DNA from: an uncultured Romboutsia sp.
GTDB lineage: Bacteria > Bacillota > Clostridia > Peptostreptococcales > Peptostreptococcaceae
DNA: 11,579 bases
NCBI GenBank assembly: GCA_937907205.1
Contig: CALESE010000073.1
Span: 1-11,579 of the forward strand
Reading direction: 5' to 3'
Positions 1-6,677 of this stretch are shown here, piece by piece. How positions within the stretch are numbered: position 1 is the stretch's first letter; each line of letters begins with the position of its first letter. Position numbers and translations under genes: made by a program. Under the pieces are notes generated by a model, which made no database searches, had not been told where the DNA came from, and worked only from the letters and a program-made list of their open reading frames with translations.

Positions 1-2
1 AA

Positions 3-455
3 GTAGTATTTTACAAGTCTTTTTTACTTGTGTCTACTTTAAGGGGCTCAGTTCAGTATGTATGTAAAGAGGGCCATATGGCCATAAGAAAAGCCCGCCA
101 GGGTAAGAAAGGTATTTCGACAAATCAAGTCCATACCTATTATTTTGATGTAGAAAAATGCAAAAGATGTCCTAAGAAAAATGGTTGTTACAAGGAAGGC
201 TCAAAGTCTAAAACTTATTCTGTTACAATTAAATCTGATGTACATTTAGATCAAATAGATTTTCAAAAAAGTGATTATTTCAAAGAAAAGTCAAAAGAAA
301 GATATAAAATAGAGGCAAAAAATGCTGAGTTAAAACACAGACATGGGTACGATGTTGCATCGTCTTCAGGTCTAATTGGTATGCAAATGCAAGGTGCATT
401 AGCAATTTTCACAGTGAACTTAAAAAGAATTTTAAAACTAAGTAATAAAAAATAG
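3..455 (+). pseudogene. IS1182-type transposase, C-terminal remnant
   Basis: This is the C-terminal part of a DDE transposase of the IS1182 type. The frame is open from the left window edge to TAG at 453-455. From about position 57 the protein reads as a normal family C-terminus: a YVCKEGHM stretch, a Cys cluster (EKCKRCPKKNGC), then the conserved block ERYKIEAKNAELKHRHGYD and a final NLKRIL. The catalytic N-terminal and central parts are absent. The roughly 18 residues before YVCKEGHM do not look like the family, and the only early start (GTG at 30) has no ribosome binding site. It also lies in a small hairpin (13-18 with 26-31). I therefore read it as a 5'-truncated or internally deleted remnant. 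A full gene cut by the window edge is less likely but cannot be excluded, because the frame stays open to base 3. Confidence 0.8.
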
Positions 456-481
456 ATAAGAATATATAAAAAATATATAGA

Positions 482-527
482 AAAAACACCTAAAAAATTT
501 TATTGATTAAAATTTTTAGGTGTTTTT
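482..527. terminator. Bidirectional intrinsic terminator
   Basis: A perfect 15-bp stem (482-496 with 513-527, core CACCTAAAAA / TTTTTAGGTG) is flanked by an A-run on the left and a T-run on the right, so it can stop transcription on both strands. It lies 27 nt after the transposase remnant and 75 nt after the stop of the convergent ribU gene. Confidence 0.8.
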
Positions 528-602
528 ATTATTTTCACTAGAACATATTTAAATTTTAATAAGTTTTTCAGTGGCCTCATATATATCAAGTATTTTTTTG
601 AT

Positions 603-1193
603 TTATTTTATTAATTTACTGTCTAAAGTGGTGCTATCTCTCATATACTCACTTCTAAATATAGATAATGATAACCTTTTATAAAGTAAATAAGTAGATA
701 TTGAAACTATTATACCCTTTATACCATTAAAAGGTAATAAGCCTAATGTTACATACTGCATTAATTGAGATGAGTCCATCTTCATTCCATAAGCTGGAAG
801 TAAAAAATAAACATTTGCTATTATTCCTACAATTTCTAAAATTAAAATACCAACTATCATACCTATAATAGCACTTTTTTTAGTTTTATTTCTTTTATAA
901 ATAGTAGATGCTGGAACTACTAAGGATATTCCTACTATAAAGTTTGCAACTTCTCCTACAAATCCGGTATAAGTTCCTTTAAAAACAATTATAAGTAAAT
1001 TTTTAATTAATTCTATAACAATGCCAGTCATTGGTCCAAAAGCAAATGCACCCATTAATACTGGAACTTCACTTAAATCAATCTTTAACCAAGGAAATAA
1101 AGGTATTACTGGAAAATCAATATACATTAATATAACCGCTATTGCACTTAGTAATGATATTTTAATATAAGTTGTTAAATCTTTTTGTTTCAT
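603..1193 (-). CDS. ribU: Riboflavin ECF transporter, substrate-binding S component
   Basis: The product is a 196-residue membrane protein that binds riboflavin and works with the shared ECF energising module (EcfT plus two ATPases, not encoded here). Hydrophobic segments lie at about 12-31, 44-70, 78-97, 108-134 and 148-171, as expected for a five- to six-helix S component. Visible RibU-like signatures are WLKIDLSEVP (35-44), GPMTGIVIELIKN (53-65) and LLPFNGIKG (152-160). The ATG at 1191-1193 has a strong ribosome binding site (GGAGGAG, about 1198-1204) close upstream. The gene is single and is preceded by an FMN riboswitch and terminator, which fixes the substrate as riboflavin or a relative better than the protein alone would. 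The C-terminal 20 residues are hydrophilic. Assignment rests on motifs plus the riboswitch. Confidence 0.9.
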   Translation of the reverse strand: MKQKDLTTYIKISLLSAIAVILMYIDFPVIPLFPWLKIDLSEVPVLMGAFAFGPMTGIVIELIKNLLIIVFKGTYTGFVGEVANFIVGISLVVPASTIYKRNKTKKSAIIGMIVGILILEIVGIIANVYFLLPAYGMKMDSSQLMQYVTLGLLPFNGIKGIIVSISTYLLYKRLSLSIFRSEYMRDSTTLDSKLIK

Positions 1194-1305
1194 TTCTCTC
1201 CTCCAATTACTCTTCGGGAGATTTATATTGTATAGTTATTATAATTTATCCATATTTATATTTAATTATTATATAATTATTGAGTTAATAAGATTAATAT
1301 AATCT

Positions 1306-1335
1306 AAAAAAGCCATGATTAAAATTAATCAGGGC
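1306..1335 (-). terminator. Riboswitch-controlled terminator of ribU
   Basis: On the minus strand an 11-bp stem with one mismatch (1325-1335 with 1312-1322) is followed directly by six T (1306-1311). It lies 41 nt after the FMN riboswitch and about 110 nt before the ribU start, the usual expression platform for termination when FMN is bound. Its 5' arm contains GCCCTGA, complementary to TCAGGGC at the start of the riboswitch. Confidence 0.85.
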
Positions 1336-1376
1336 ATGATTATTAAACATATAAATATACAACTATACAAATACAT

Positions 1377-1487
1377 CTCTTCTTTCATCCAGACTTTAAC
1401 TGTCGGCTTTGGAATCTAACCAAATCATGCTAAAAACTAGCTCGCGGGCTTTACCGCCGGTGGGGAATTACACCCCGCCCTGAAGAT
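1377..1487 (-). promoter_or_regulatory. FMN riboswitch (RFN element)
   Basis: Read on the minus strand, this contains the conserved blocks of the RFN element in order: TCTTCAGGGCGGGGTG at the 5' end, ATTCCCCACCGGCGGTAAA, AGCCCGCGAGC, a variable loop, GATTTGGTTAGATTCC, AAGCCGACAGTTAAAG and GTCTGGATGAAAGAAGA. The closing P1 helix is formed by TCTTC near 1483-1487 and GAAGA at 1378-1382. It binds FMN. With the downstream terminator it should shut off ribU when flavin is plentiful. Confidence 0.97.
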
Positions 1488-1504
1488 TATTTATTTTTAA
1501 GTAA

Positions 1505-1533
1505 ATTATATATTACTTTTTATATATTATCAA
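1505..1533 (-). promoter_or_regulatory. Vegetative promoter of the riboswitch-ribU transcript
   Basis: On the minus strand there is a -35 TTGATA (1528-1533), a 17-bp spacer and a perfect -10 TATAAT (1505-1510). The predicted transcript starts near 1498, about ten bases before the riboswitch, the expected layout for a SigA promoter of an RFN leader. Confidence 0.75.
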
Positions 1534-1627
1534 TATATTATTTATATTTGTTAAACTCTAGTATTTATTTAAATACATATAGAAATAATAATTAATAGTC
1601 AAGTCATCATATGAAGGAGATCTCAAT

Positions 1628-2035
1628 ATGATAAAAAACTTAAAGAATATAAAATATAAAATTAAAGAATATCTAAAATTTAATATAATCGGTATCATAA
1701 ATTTTTTAGTTTCTCAAATTCTTTATCTTACTTTATTTATTACATTTAATATTCAATACCTTATTGCTTATACAATAACTAGTGTTATAAGTATTTGTTC
1801 CTCTTATTTGCTTAACTCAAAATTAACTTTCAAAGAAAAAAAATTTTCTTTAAAAAAATTTATACTCTCAATACTTATTTATATATTTGAATATGGATTA
1901 AATATGGGTATTATAATATTATTTGTTAATGTATTTAATATAAGTAAAGTAATTGCCCCTATAATTGCTCCAGCATTTTCTACTCCTCCAGTATTTTTTC
2001 TTATGAGATATGTAATAAAAAACAAACACTTTTAA
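1628..2035 (+). CDS. GtrA-like membrane protein
   Basis: A small integral membrane protein of 135 residues, the normal size of the GtrA family (PF04138). Four hydrophobic segments are visible at about 18-36, 40-62, 78-99 and 106-127. The family pattern is recognisable: FNIIGIINFLVSQ in helix 1 and SSYLLNSKLTFKEKK after helix 2, the usual small loop ending in an aromatic-plus-charged motif. GtrA proteins are linked to movement of lipid-linked sugars (for example undecaprenyl-phosphate glucose) across the membrane during cell-surface polysaccharide modification. No glycosyltransferase partner is next to this one, so its substrate is open. The ATG has AAGGAG at 1614-1619. It is transcribed alone, convergent to mntP, and its stop codon lies inside the shared terminator. 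Confidence 0.8.
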   Translation: MIKNLKNIKYKIKEYLKFNIIGIINFLVSQILYLTLFITFNIQYLIAYTITSVISICSSYLLNSKLTFKEKKFSLKKFILSILIYIFEYGLNMGIIILFVNVFNISKVIAPIIAPAFSTPPVFFLMRYVIKNKHF

Positions 2036-2082
2036 CAAATAAACATATATAAAATACATATTTTATATATGTTTATTTGTTA
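2033..2082. terminator. Bidirectional terminator shared by gtrA-like gene and mntP
   Basis: A perfect 22-bp stem (2033-2054 with 2061-2082) closes a 6-nt loop, TACATA. It contains the whole TAA of the gtrA-like gene and the stop plus last two codons of the convergent mntP (2073-2081). The stem is almost all A/T, with AAAA/TTTT at the loop, and there is no separate long T-run, so its strength as a terminator is inferred from position and length. Confidence 0.65.
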
Positions 2083-2702
2083 CTATAATTTTTAATATTA
2101 ATAATGTTTGTAATTATTTGTGTATGTTCATTAAATATATTTATGCCTATTAATATAAGTATTACACCACCTATTAATTCAGCATATCCATTAAATATAT
2201 CTCCTATTTTATTACCAACAATTGCTCCTATTAAGCATATTATAAATGTAATTATACATATAATTGTAGATGCTTGAACTATATTAACACTTAAAAATGT
2301 AAAACTTATCCCTATAGCTAATGCATCTATACTAGTTGCAATAGCTAGCATTATAATTTCTTTATTTGATAAAGTAACATCTTCTATAGTTACTCCATAC
2401 TCAATGTCTGCACTATCATCTTTTTTTCTCTCTTCATAAAATGCCTTTATCATATTAATTCCTATTATACTAAGTAAAATAAGCGCTATCCAATGGTCTA
2501 TTGATTTTATATATCCTTCAAACCCAATTCCAAGTAACCAACCTAAAAGTAGCATACCACCTTGAAATAATCCAAAAGCTAATGCCATTTTTATCATCAT
2601 AGACTTTGGTAGATTTCTAATAGTCATACCTTTTGTTATTGATACTGCAAATGCATCCATTGAAAGTGCAAATTCTGTAAATAAAATTGATATAAAACTC
2701 AT
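2073..2702 (-). CDS. mntP: Manganese efflux pump MntP
   Basis: This 209-residue protein of six hydrophobic segments exports Mn2+ and protects the cell from manganese excess. The internal two-fold repeat of the family is clear: ALSMDAFAVSITKG at 12-25 and AIATSIDALAIGISF at 120-134, each with the acidic residue expected to bind metal (D16 and D126). A charged cytoplasmic loop (about 88-115) joins the halves. Length is slightly above the usual 180-190 because of a hydrophilic Asn/Ile-rich tail. ATG at 2700-2702 has AGGAGG at 2708-2713. It starts 19 nt after the stop of the HAD phosphatase gene and has no promoter of its own that I can see, so it is the second gene of a two-gene operon. No Mn-sensing yybP-ykoY riboswitch is visible before either gene. 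Confidence 0.93.
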   Translation of the reverse strand: MSFISILFTEFALSMDAFAVSITKGMTIRNLPKSMMIKMALAFGLFQGGMLLLGWLLGIGFEGYIKSIDHWIALILLSIIGINMIKAFYEERKKDDSADIEYGVTIEDVTLSNKEIIMLAIATSIDALAIGISFTFLSVNIVQASTIICIITFIICLIGAIVGNKIGDIFNGYAELIGGVILILIGINIFNEHTQIITNIINIKNYSNK

Positions 2703-2721
2703 AATTTCCTCCTAAGACTTT

Positions 2722-3531
2722 TTATATTTCAATAAATTTATATATAGCCTTAGCAACTCCATCATTATCATTTGTATCAGTCGTAATATTAGCCCTAGAT
2801 TTTATATAATCATCTGCATTATCCATAGCAATACCCATTCCAACATATTCTAACATACTCAAATCATTATAACTATCTCCAAAAGCCATAGTTTCATCTT
2901 TGTTTATATTTAAATAATCACAAAGTATACTTACAGCTTTTCCTTTATTCACTCCTTCATTCATAATCTCTAAATTATCAGGTCCAGATGACGTAATCTC
3001 AATACCTATAATATTTTTTAATTCTTGTTTTAAAGTTTTTAAAAGCTCCTTATTTGTATCTTCAAATACTATCATTTTTAATATATTATTATTTTTTACA
3101 TATTTACTTAAATCTGTATCAAAAACTAAATTCATTTCTTTTTTCATTTTATCATGAAGTTCTTGAAATCTTTTATTTACAGTATTCATTTTTTTACAAT
3201 ATAAAGCTTTATATCCATAACATTGGTAATAAATATTATGTTTTTCTAATATATCTATTATTTTTAAGCATATTTTATTATCCATATAGTTTGAATATAT
3301 AACATTATCTTCATATTTAATTAATGCTCCATTACAAGCTATTATAGGTATTCTTCTTTGTAAAAATTCTGTATGTAATTTTGCTGAATCATACCATCTT
3401 CCAGTTGCTATGGCTACATTTATACCTTTATCCAATAATTTTATTAATGCTTTTTTATTCTCACTTGTTATTTGATAATCACTTCCTAGTAATGTACCAT
3501 CCATATCTGTAACTATTAATTTATATGACAT
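2722..3531 (-). CDS. Cof-type HAD family phosphatase (class IIB)
   Basis: A cytosolic Mg-dependent phosphatase of 269 residues, normal for Cof-type HAD-IIB enzymes. All four HAD motifs are present: DMDGTLL with nucleophile D9 and acid/base D11, ATGR with T43, K196 in NKGKAV, and GDSYND with D219 and D223. The C2B cap (about 85-190), which sets substrate choice, is Lys/Asn-rich and gives no specific hint. Family members hydrolyse sugar phosphates, nucleotides or flavin/pyridoxal phosphates. The ATG has AAGGAG at 3541-3546, and the gene leads an operon with mntP. It differs clearly from the YidA-type HAD gene at 9582-10397, so the two are not a recent duplication. Catalytic family is sure; substrate is unknown. 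Confidence 0.92.
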   Translation of the reverse strand: MSYKLIVTDMDGTLLGSDYQITSENKKALIKLLDKGINVAIATGRWYDSAKLHTEFLQRRIPIIACNGALIKYEDNVIYSNYMDNKICLKIIDILEKHNIYYQCYGYKALYCKKMNTVNKRFQELHDKMKKEMNLVFDTDLSKYVKNNNILKMIVFEDTNKELLKTLKQELKNIIGIEITSSGPDNLEIMNEGVNKGKAVSILCDYLNINKDETMAFGDSYNDLSMLEYVGMGIAMDNADDYIKSRANITTDTNDNDGVAKAIYKFIEI

Positions 3532-3569
3532 ATTAAATTTCTCCTTACATCAATAATTTTACATAATTT

Positions 3570-3578
3570 AGTATACCA
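3570..3578 (-). promoter_or_regulatory. Extended -10 promoter of the HAD-mntP operon
   Basis: The minus strand carries TGGTATACT, a good extended -10 (TGn-TATACT). The matching -35 position falls in the terminator of the upstream YfcC gene and is poor, which extended -10 promoters tolerate. Transcription would start near 3563, about 30 nt before the start codon. Confidence 0.55.
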
Positions 3579-3583
3579 TAAAT

Positions 3584-3611
3584 AAAAAAGGATAGTAACT
3601 TTACTATCCTT
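3584..3611 (-). terminator. Terminator of the YfcC-family gene
   Basis: On the minus strand an 11-bp perfect inverted repeat (AAGGATAGTAA / TTACTATCCTT, 3601-3611 with 3588-3598) is followed by a T-rich run. It lies 5 nt after the stop codon at 3617. The two innermost pairs must open to give a real loop. Confidence 0.85.
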
Positions 3612-3616
3612 AAATC

Positions 3617-5014
3617 TTATAATAACATCATTCCTATTGATAAAATAATAGCAGATGATATAAATATACATACAATAACTTTTGTTGCAAATTTTACCCA
3701 TGTACTATATTCAACTCTTGCAATTGCAAGTCCACCCATAATAACCCCAGATGTTGGCGTTATTAAATTTACTAATCCACTTCCTGCACTTAAAATAGAT
3801 ATTACTAATTCAGGCGAGAATCCTAAACTTTGAGCTAATGGTCCAAATATTGGCATTGAAACACTTGCAAGTCCCGAAGTTGATGGAATTAAAAATGCTA
3901 ATGCAATATATAATAAAAATGCCATATTTGTAAATAGTATTGGTGACATACCACTTAGAGTTTGAGATGCACTATTTAACACATATGCATCAAGACCAGT
4001 ACTACTCATTATAACAGATACACCTCTTGAAATACCTATTACAAGTGCAACTCCTACCATCTCTGATGCACCTTCTATTATTGAAGAAACAATCTCTTTC
4101 TCGCTAAGACCATAAACAATACCTATTATTATAGCCATTAAAGTAAACCAAACTGCTAATTCAGAGAACCACCAATTACCAAGTGAACTACCTGTTAAAA
4201 AATCTGTATTTACAAATAACTCTATACCAAACTTTTCCCATGGTATAACACTACATATCATAACTACAAATGATAATCCAAACAACCAAAGAACAATCTT
4301 TCTTCTAGGATTAAACTCTAATGTTTCCTCATTATTATCTGAAAATTGTTCTTGTGCATTTTTTTGTTCTTCTTTTGAAAGTAATGATTCACTTTTATTA
4401 GCTTTAACTTTTTTAGCATACTTCATCACAAATAAAATTGATATTATAAGCGATGATAACCAAAGTGCTATACCTATACCTATTACAACTGCTTGATTAA
4501 CTTCAACTCCAACACCCTTTAATGAATCTATACTAGTTGAAACTAAAAACGGATTTACAGTAGAGCCTAAAACTCCAGTACCTGCTCCAAGAATAATAGT
4601 TGCTACTGCTGTTAATGAATCAAAACCAGCTGCTAACATAGTTGTTGTTACTAATGCATAAAAAGCTAAAGTTTCTTCACTCATACCATAACTTGTTCCA
4701 CCTAAAGAGAATATAAACATTAGTATCGGTATCAATAAAAGCTCTTTTCCATTAAGCTTTCTAACAACTGCTCCTATTCCTGAATCAAGTGCTCCAGTTT
4801 TAGTTACTACACCTAAAAAACCACCCATTAACAATACATAGAAACAAATATCAATTGCATCTGTTAAACCATTTATCGGAGCCATTACAACATCTGATAC
4901 TCTAGCTGCTTTAATATCTGGGATAAATTGAGTTATTATTGCAATTACAATAGTTATAGAAAGTAGTATTGTATATGCTGTTGGTAACTTAATTTTTCTT
5001 TTGTTATTTTCCAT
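3617..5014 (-). CDS. YfcC family membrane carrier (C4-dicarboxylate / basic amino acid antiporter type)
   Basis: A polytopic carrier of 465 residues and about 12 hydrophobic segments in two halves, joined by a charged cytoplasmic loop near 205-240. Family motifs are visible: GGTSYGMSEETLAFY in the first half, GAGTGVLGSTVNPF, and in the second half PSTSGLASVSMPIFGPLA and NLITPTSGVIMGGLAIARV. This is the DcuC/YfcC superfamily (PF03606); members are annotated as C4-dicarboxylate carriers or arginine/ornithine-type antiporters, and sequence alone does not settle the substrate. I chose ATG 5012-5014 because GGAGGG (5019-5024) sits 4-5 nt before it. An ATG at 5024-5026 would overlap that ribosome binding site. 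It is monocistronic, with its own terminator 5 nt after the stop. Confidence 0.85.
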   Translation of the reverse strand: MENNKRKIKLPTAYTILLSITIVIAIITQFIPDIKAARVSDVVMAPINGLTDAIDICFYVLLMGGFLGVVTKTGALDSGIGAVVRKLNGKELLLIPILMFIFSLGGTSYGMSEETLAFYALVTTTMLAAGFDSLTAVATIILGAGTGVLGSTVNPFLVSTSIDSLKGVGVEVNQAVVIGIGIALWLSSLIISILFVMKYAKKVKANKSESLLSKEEQKNAQEQFSDNNEETLEFNPRRKIVLWLFGLSFVVMICSVIPWEKFGIELFVNTDFLTGSSLGNWWFSELAVWFTLMAIIIGIVYGLSEKEIVSSIIEGASEMVGVALVIGISRGVSVIMSSTGLDAYVLNSASQTLSGMSPILFTNMAFLLYIALAFLIPSTSGLASVSMPIFGPLAQSLGFSPELVISILSAGSGLVNLITPTSGVIMGGLAIARVEYSTWVKFATKVIVCIFISSAIILSIGMMLL

Positions 5015-5160
5015 GATGCCCTCCATTATTATTTAATTTTATAAAATAATAAAACTAAGTGTTTACGTAATTTTTCAACAAACCTTTAGTAATATTATGT
5101 TTTTTATTTTGAGAAATTATTTAAATACTTTGTCATAATTTTATTTATATAATATAATAA

Positions 5161-5169
5161 ATTATAACA
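5161..5169 (-). promoter_or_regulatory. Possible extended -10 promoter for the YfcC-family gene
   Basis: The minus strand reads TGTTATAAT, a perfect extended -10, about 147 nt before the start codon. An alternative pair, TTGATT with TATATT at 17-bp spacing, overlaps it. The region 5015-5234 is extremely A/T-rich, so chance matches are likely. I see no other element there. Confidence 0.35.
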
Positions 5170-5234
5170 AATTAATCAAAATAATTACATAGTAAAAAAA
5201 AATATATTTAATTTTTTCATACTTATTTTTCTAG

Positions 5235-5277
5235 AAATAGTAAAAAGCCTTGATATTATCAAGGCTTTTTACTATTT
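5235..5277. terminator. Long terminator overlapping the stop of the secreted-protein gene
   Basis: A perfect 20-bp stem (5235-5254 with 5258-5277) with a 3-nt loop has the core AAAAAGCCTTGAT / ATCAAGGCTTTTT. The right arm includes the TAG (5272-5274) and the last Lys codon of the minus-strand gene. A- and T-runs inside the arms make it usable in both directions. Confidence 0.85.
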
Positions 5278-5652
5278 TACTAATTCAAGATAACCACTTG
5301 GATGGAAATAATATATCTCTTGTGTAGTTTTGTCTACAAAGTATCCCATATCTCCTTCTACATTTGGTAAAAATACATATCCACTTAATCCTTTATCTTT
5401 TAAAACACCAAAGTTATTTTCATCTCCTTGGTATAGATATTCTACATTTGAATTTTTTAGTTCTAATAATACTTTAGCTTGTTCTTTAGTTATTGTTTTA
5501 TTTACTTGTGGAGCTAATTCTTCTTGATTATTATTTATACTTTGTATTATTTCTTGATTATTATTATTAGCTTTACTTTGTGCAAAAGTTATAGGGCTTA
5601 TAGCTAATATTCCAGTACATAAAATCGATAATACTATAATTGCTTTTTTCAT
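5272..5652 (-). CDS. Small secreted protein of unknown function, Asn/Gln-rich
   Basis: I do not recognise a family. The 126-residue product has a clear Sec signal peptide: MKKA, a hydrophobic core IIVLSILCTGILAI, then SPITFA-QS, with likely cleavage after Ala 25. The mature part starts with an Asn/Gln-rich linker holding two copies of NNNQE, then a compact charged region (about 50-126) with KTITKEQAKVLLELK and the C-terminal segment VDKTTQEIYYFHPSGYLELVK in which aromatic residues cluster. There is no Cys after the signal peptide, lipobox or sortase motif, so it should be released or held non-covalently. ATG 5650-5652 follows AAAGGTGGG (5660-5668) at good spacing; an in-frame GTG 12 nt upstream overlaps that site. 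It is monocistronic, with an elaborate repeat array over its promoter and a strong terminator, suggesting tight regulation. Confidence 0.75.
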   Translation of the reverse strand: MKKAIIVLSILCTGILAISPITFAQSKANNNNQEIIQSINNNQEELAPQVNKTITKEQAKVLLELKNSNVEYLYQGDENNFGVLKDKGLSGYVFLPNVEGDMGYFVDKTTQEIYYFHPSGYLELVK

Positions 5653-5726
5653 ATTATATCCCACCTTTTAAAAATAATTTATATTTATTATTTATGTAAA
5701 TTTGTTTTTTATCTTTCTATATTTAA

Positions 5727-5755
5727 ATATTACCATAATATATTTTTTTATAACA
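5727..5755 (-). promoter_or_regulatory. Promoter of the secreted-protein gene
   Basis: The minus strand carries TGG-TAATAT (extended -10, 5727-5735) with a poor -35, TGTTAT (5750-5755), at 17-bp spacing. The weak -35 is directly joined to the GTAAC repeat array at 5756-5792, the usual geometry of a promoter that needs an activator. The leader would be about 68 nt. Confidence 0.5.
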
Positions 5756-5792
5756 GTTACATCACTGTTACTTTAGGTTACAGGTATGTAAC
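5756..5792 (-). repeat. GTAAC repeat array, candidate regulator binding site
   Basis: On the minus strand three direct GTAAC copies lie at 5777-5781, 5767-5771 and 5756-5760, with steps of 10 and 11 bp, one helical turn each. An inverted GTTAC at 5788-5792 makes a dyad GTTACA-TACC-TGTAAC with the distal copy. The copies would face the same side of the helix, as for dimers of OmpR- or LytTR-type response regulators, but I do not recognise a known consensus. Confidence 0.5.
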
Positions 5793-5840
5793 TTTTTATA
5801 ATTTTGATCGCTAAATTATCATCTATTAAAGCTTATTTAT

Positions 5841-5872
5841 AAATAATAAAAGCGACTAAATTTATAGTCGCT
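5841..5872 (-). terminator. Terminator of the transaldolase gene
   Basis: On the minus strand AGCGACTA (5865-5872) pairs with TAGTCGCT (5851-5858) over a 6-nt loop, followed by TTTATTATTT. It begins 11 nt after the stop at 5884. Confidence 0.85.
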
Positions 5873-5883
5873 CTTATTATTTA

Positions 5884-6534
5884 TTATAATTTAAGAGAAG
5901 AACCTTCCCAATCTTTCATAAATCCTTCTATCCCTTTATCTGTTAAAGGATGCTTCATCATTTGATTTATAACTTTAAATGGTACTGTTGCAATATCTGC
6001 ACCTAATCTAGCTGCTTGTATTACATGAATTGGATTTCTAACACTTGCAACTATTATTTGAGTTTGTATATCACTTACTGCAAATATATCTGATATTTCC
6101 TCTATTAAACCTAATCCATTTTGACCTATATCATCTAATCTTCCTACAAATGGGCTTACATAAGTAGCCCCAGCTCTTGCTGCAAGTAGTGCTTGAGTTG
6201 AAGAAAATATTAATGTTACATTAGTTTTTATACCCCTGCTTGATAATATTTTTGTCGCTTTTAGACCTTCTGATGTCATAGGTAACTTTATTACTATATT
6301 TTTATGTATTTGTGATAACTTTTCAGCTTCTTTTATCATGTCTTCATGATTTAAACTTATAACTTCTGCACTTATTGGGCCATCTAATATTTCACTTATT
6401 TCTTTTAAAACTTGTATAAAATCTCTTCCTTCTTTTACTATTAAAGATGGATTTGTTGTAACTCCACATATAACTCCCAATTCATTCGCTTCTTTTATTT
6501 CTTCTACATTAGCTGTGTCTATAAAAAATTTCAT
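5884..6534 (-). CDS. fsa: Transaldolase, TalC/FSA-type small form
   Basis: This 216-residue single-domain TIM-barrel enzyme has the size of the decameric TalC/FSA subfamily. The start MKFFIDTANVEEIKEA, the TTNPSLI strand (26-32), the Schiff-base lysine K83 in IKLPMT and the closing SVRNP segment are all present. At the position where E. coli FsaA has the tyrosine (AP-Y) linked to fructose-6-phosphate aldolase activity, this protein has SP-F (F129). Phenylalanine there is typical of transaldolases, so transaldolase activity in the non-oxidative pentose phosphate pathway is more likely than free aldolase activity, despite the usual automatic name. ATG at 6532-6534 has AGGAGG at 6543-6548. It is monocistronic, with its own promoter and terminator. 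Confidence 0.93.
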   Translation of the reverse strand: MKFFIDTANVEEIKEANELGVICGVTTNPSLIVKEGRDFIQVLKEISEILDGPISAEVISLNHEDMIKEAEKLSQIHKNIVIKLPMTSEGLKATKILSSRGIKTNVTLIFSSTQALLAARAGATYVSPFVGRLDDIGQNGLGLIEEISDIFAVSDIQTQIIVASVRNPIHVIQAARLGADIATVPFKVINQMMKHPLTDKGIEGFMKDWEGSSLKL

Positions 6535-6636
6535 TTTTATGTCCTCCTAAAGCTTTACTTAAAAATATTATTACCTACTTTAATAAATAAAACTCAAATT
6601 TGGAATATATAAATATGTTATTAATTAGATTTTCAT

Positions 6637-6665
6637 ATAATATCATATTTATTTTTTATGGTAAA
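6637..6665 (-). promoter_or_regulatory. Promoter of the transaldolase gene
   Basis: On the minus strand there is a -35 TTTACC (6660-6665), a 17-bp spacer and an extended -10 TGA-TATTAT (6637-6645). The start would be near 6630. No convincing terminator separates it from the peptidase gene upstream, so read-through could add to expression. Confidence 0.55.
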
Positions 6666-6677
6666 TATTTTTTACAT

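Noticed and set aside
1195..1221. Possible hairpin hiding the ribU ribosome binding site (TCTCC with GGAGA/GGAGG)
   Set aside because: Only four to five pairs over a long loop. The strong riboswitch-linked terminator upstream already explains control.
3054..3302. Plus-strand open frame rich in Tyr, Leu and Phe
   Set aside because: It is the antisense shadow of the HAD phosphatase gene, has no ribosome binding site and resembles no family. The same applies to antisense frames at 5330-5527, 7846-8100, 8179-8391, 8819-9136 and 9073-9288, and to the minus-strand frame at 3516-3701.
5063..5070. Palindrome TTACGTAA upstream of the YfcC-family gene
   Set aside because: Eight bases in A/T-rich DNA is weak, and it does not fit cre, CodY or ArgR patterns well.
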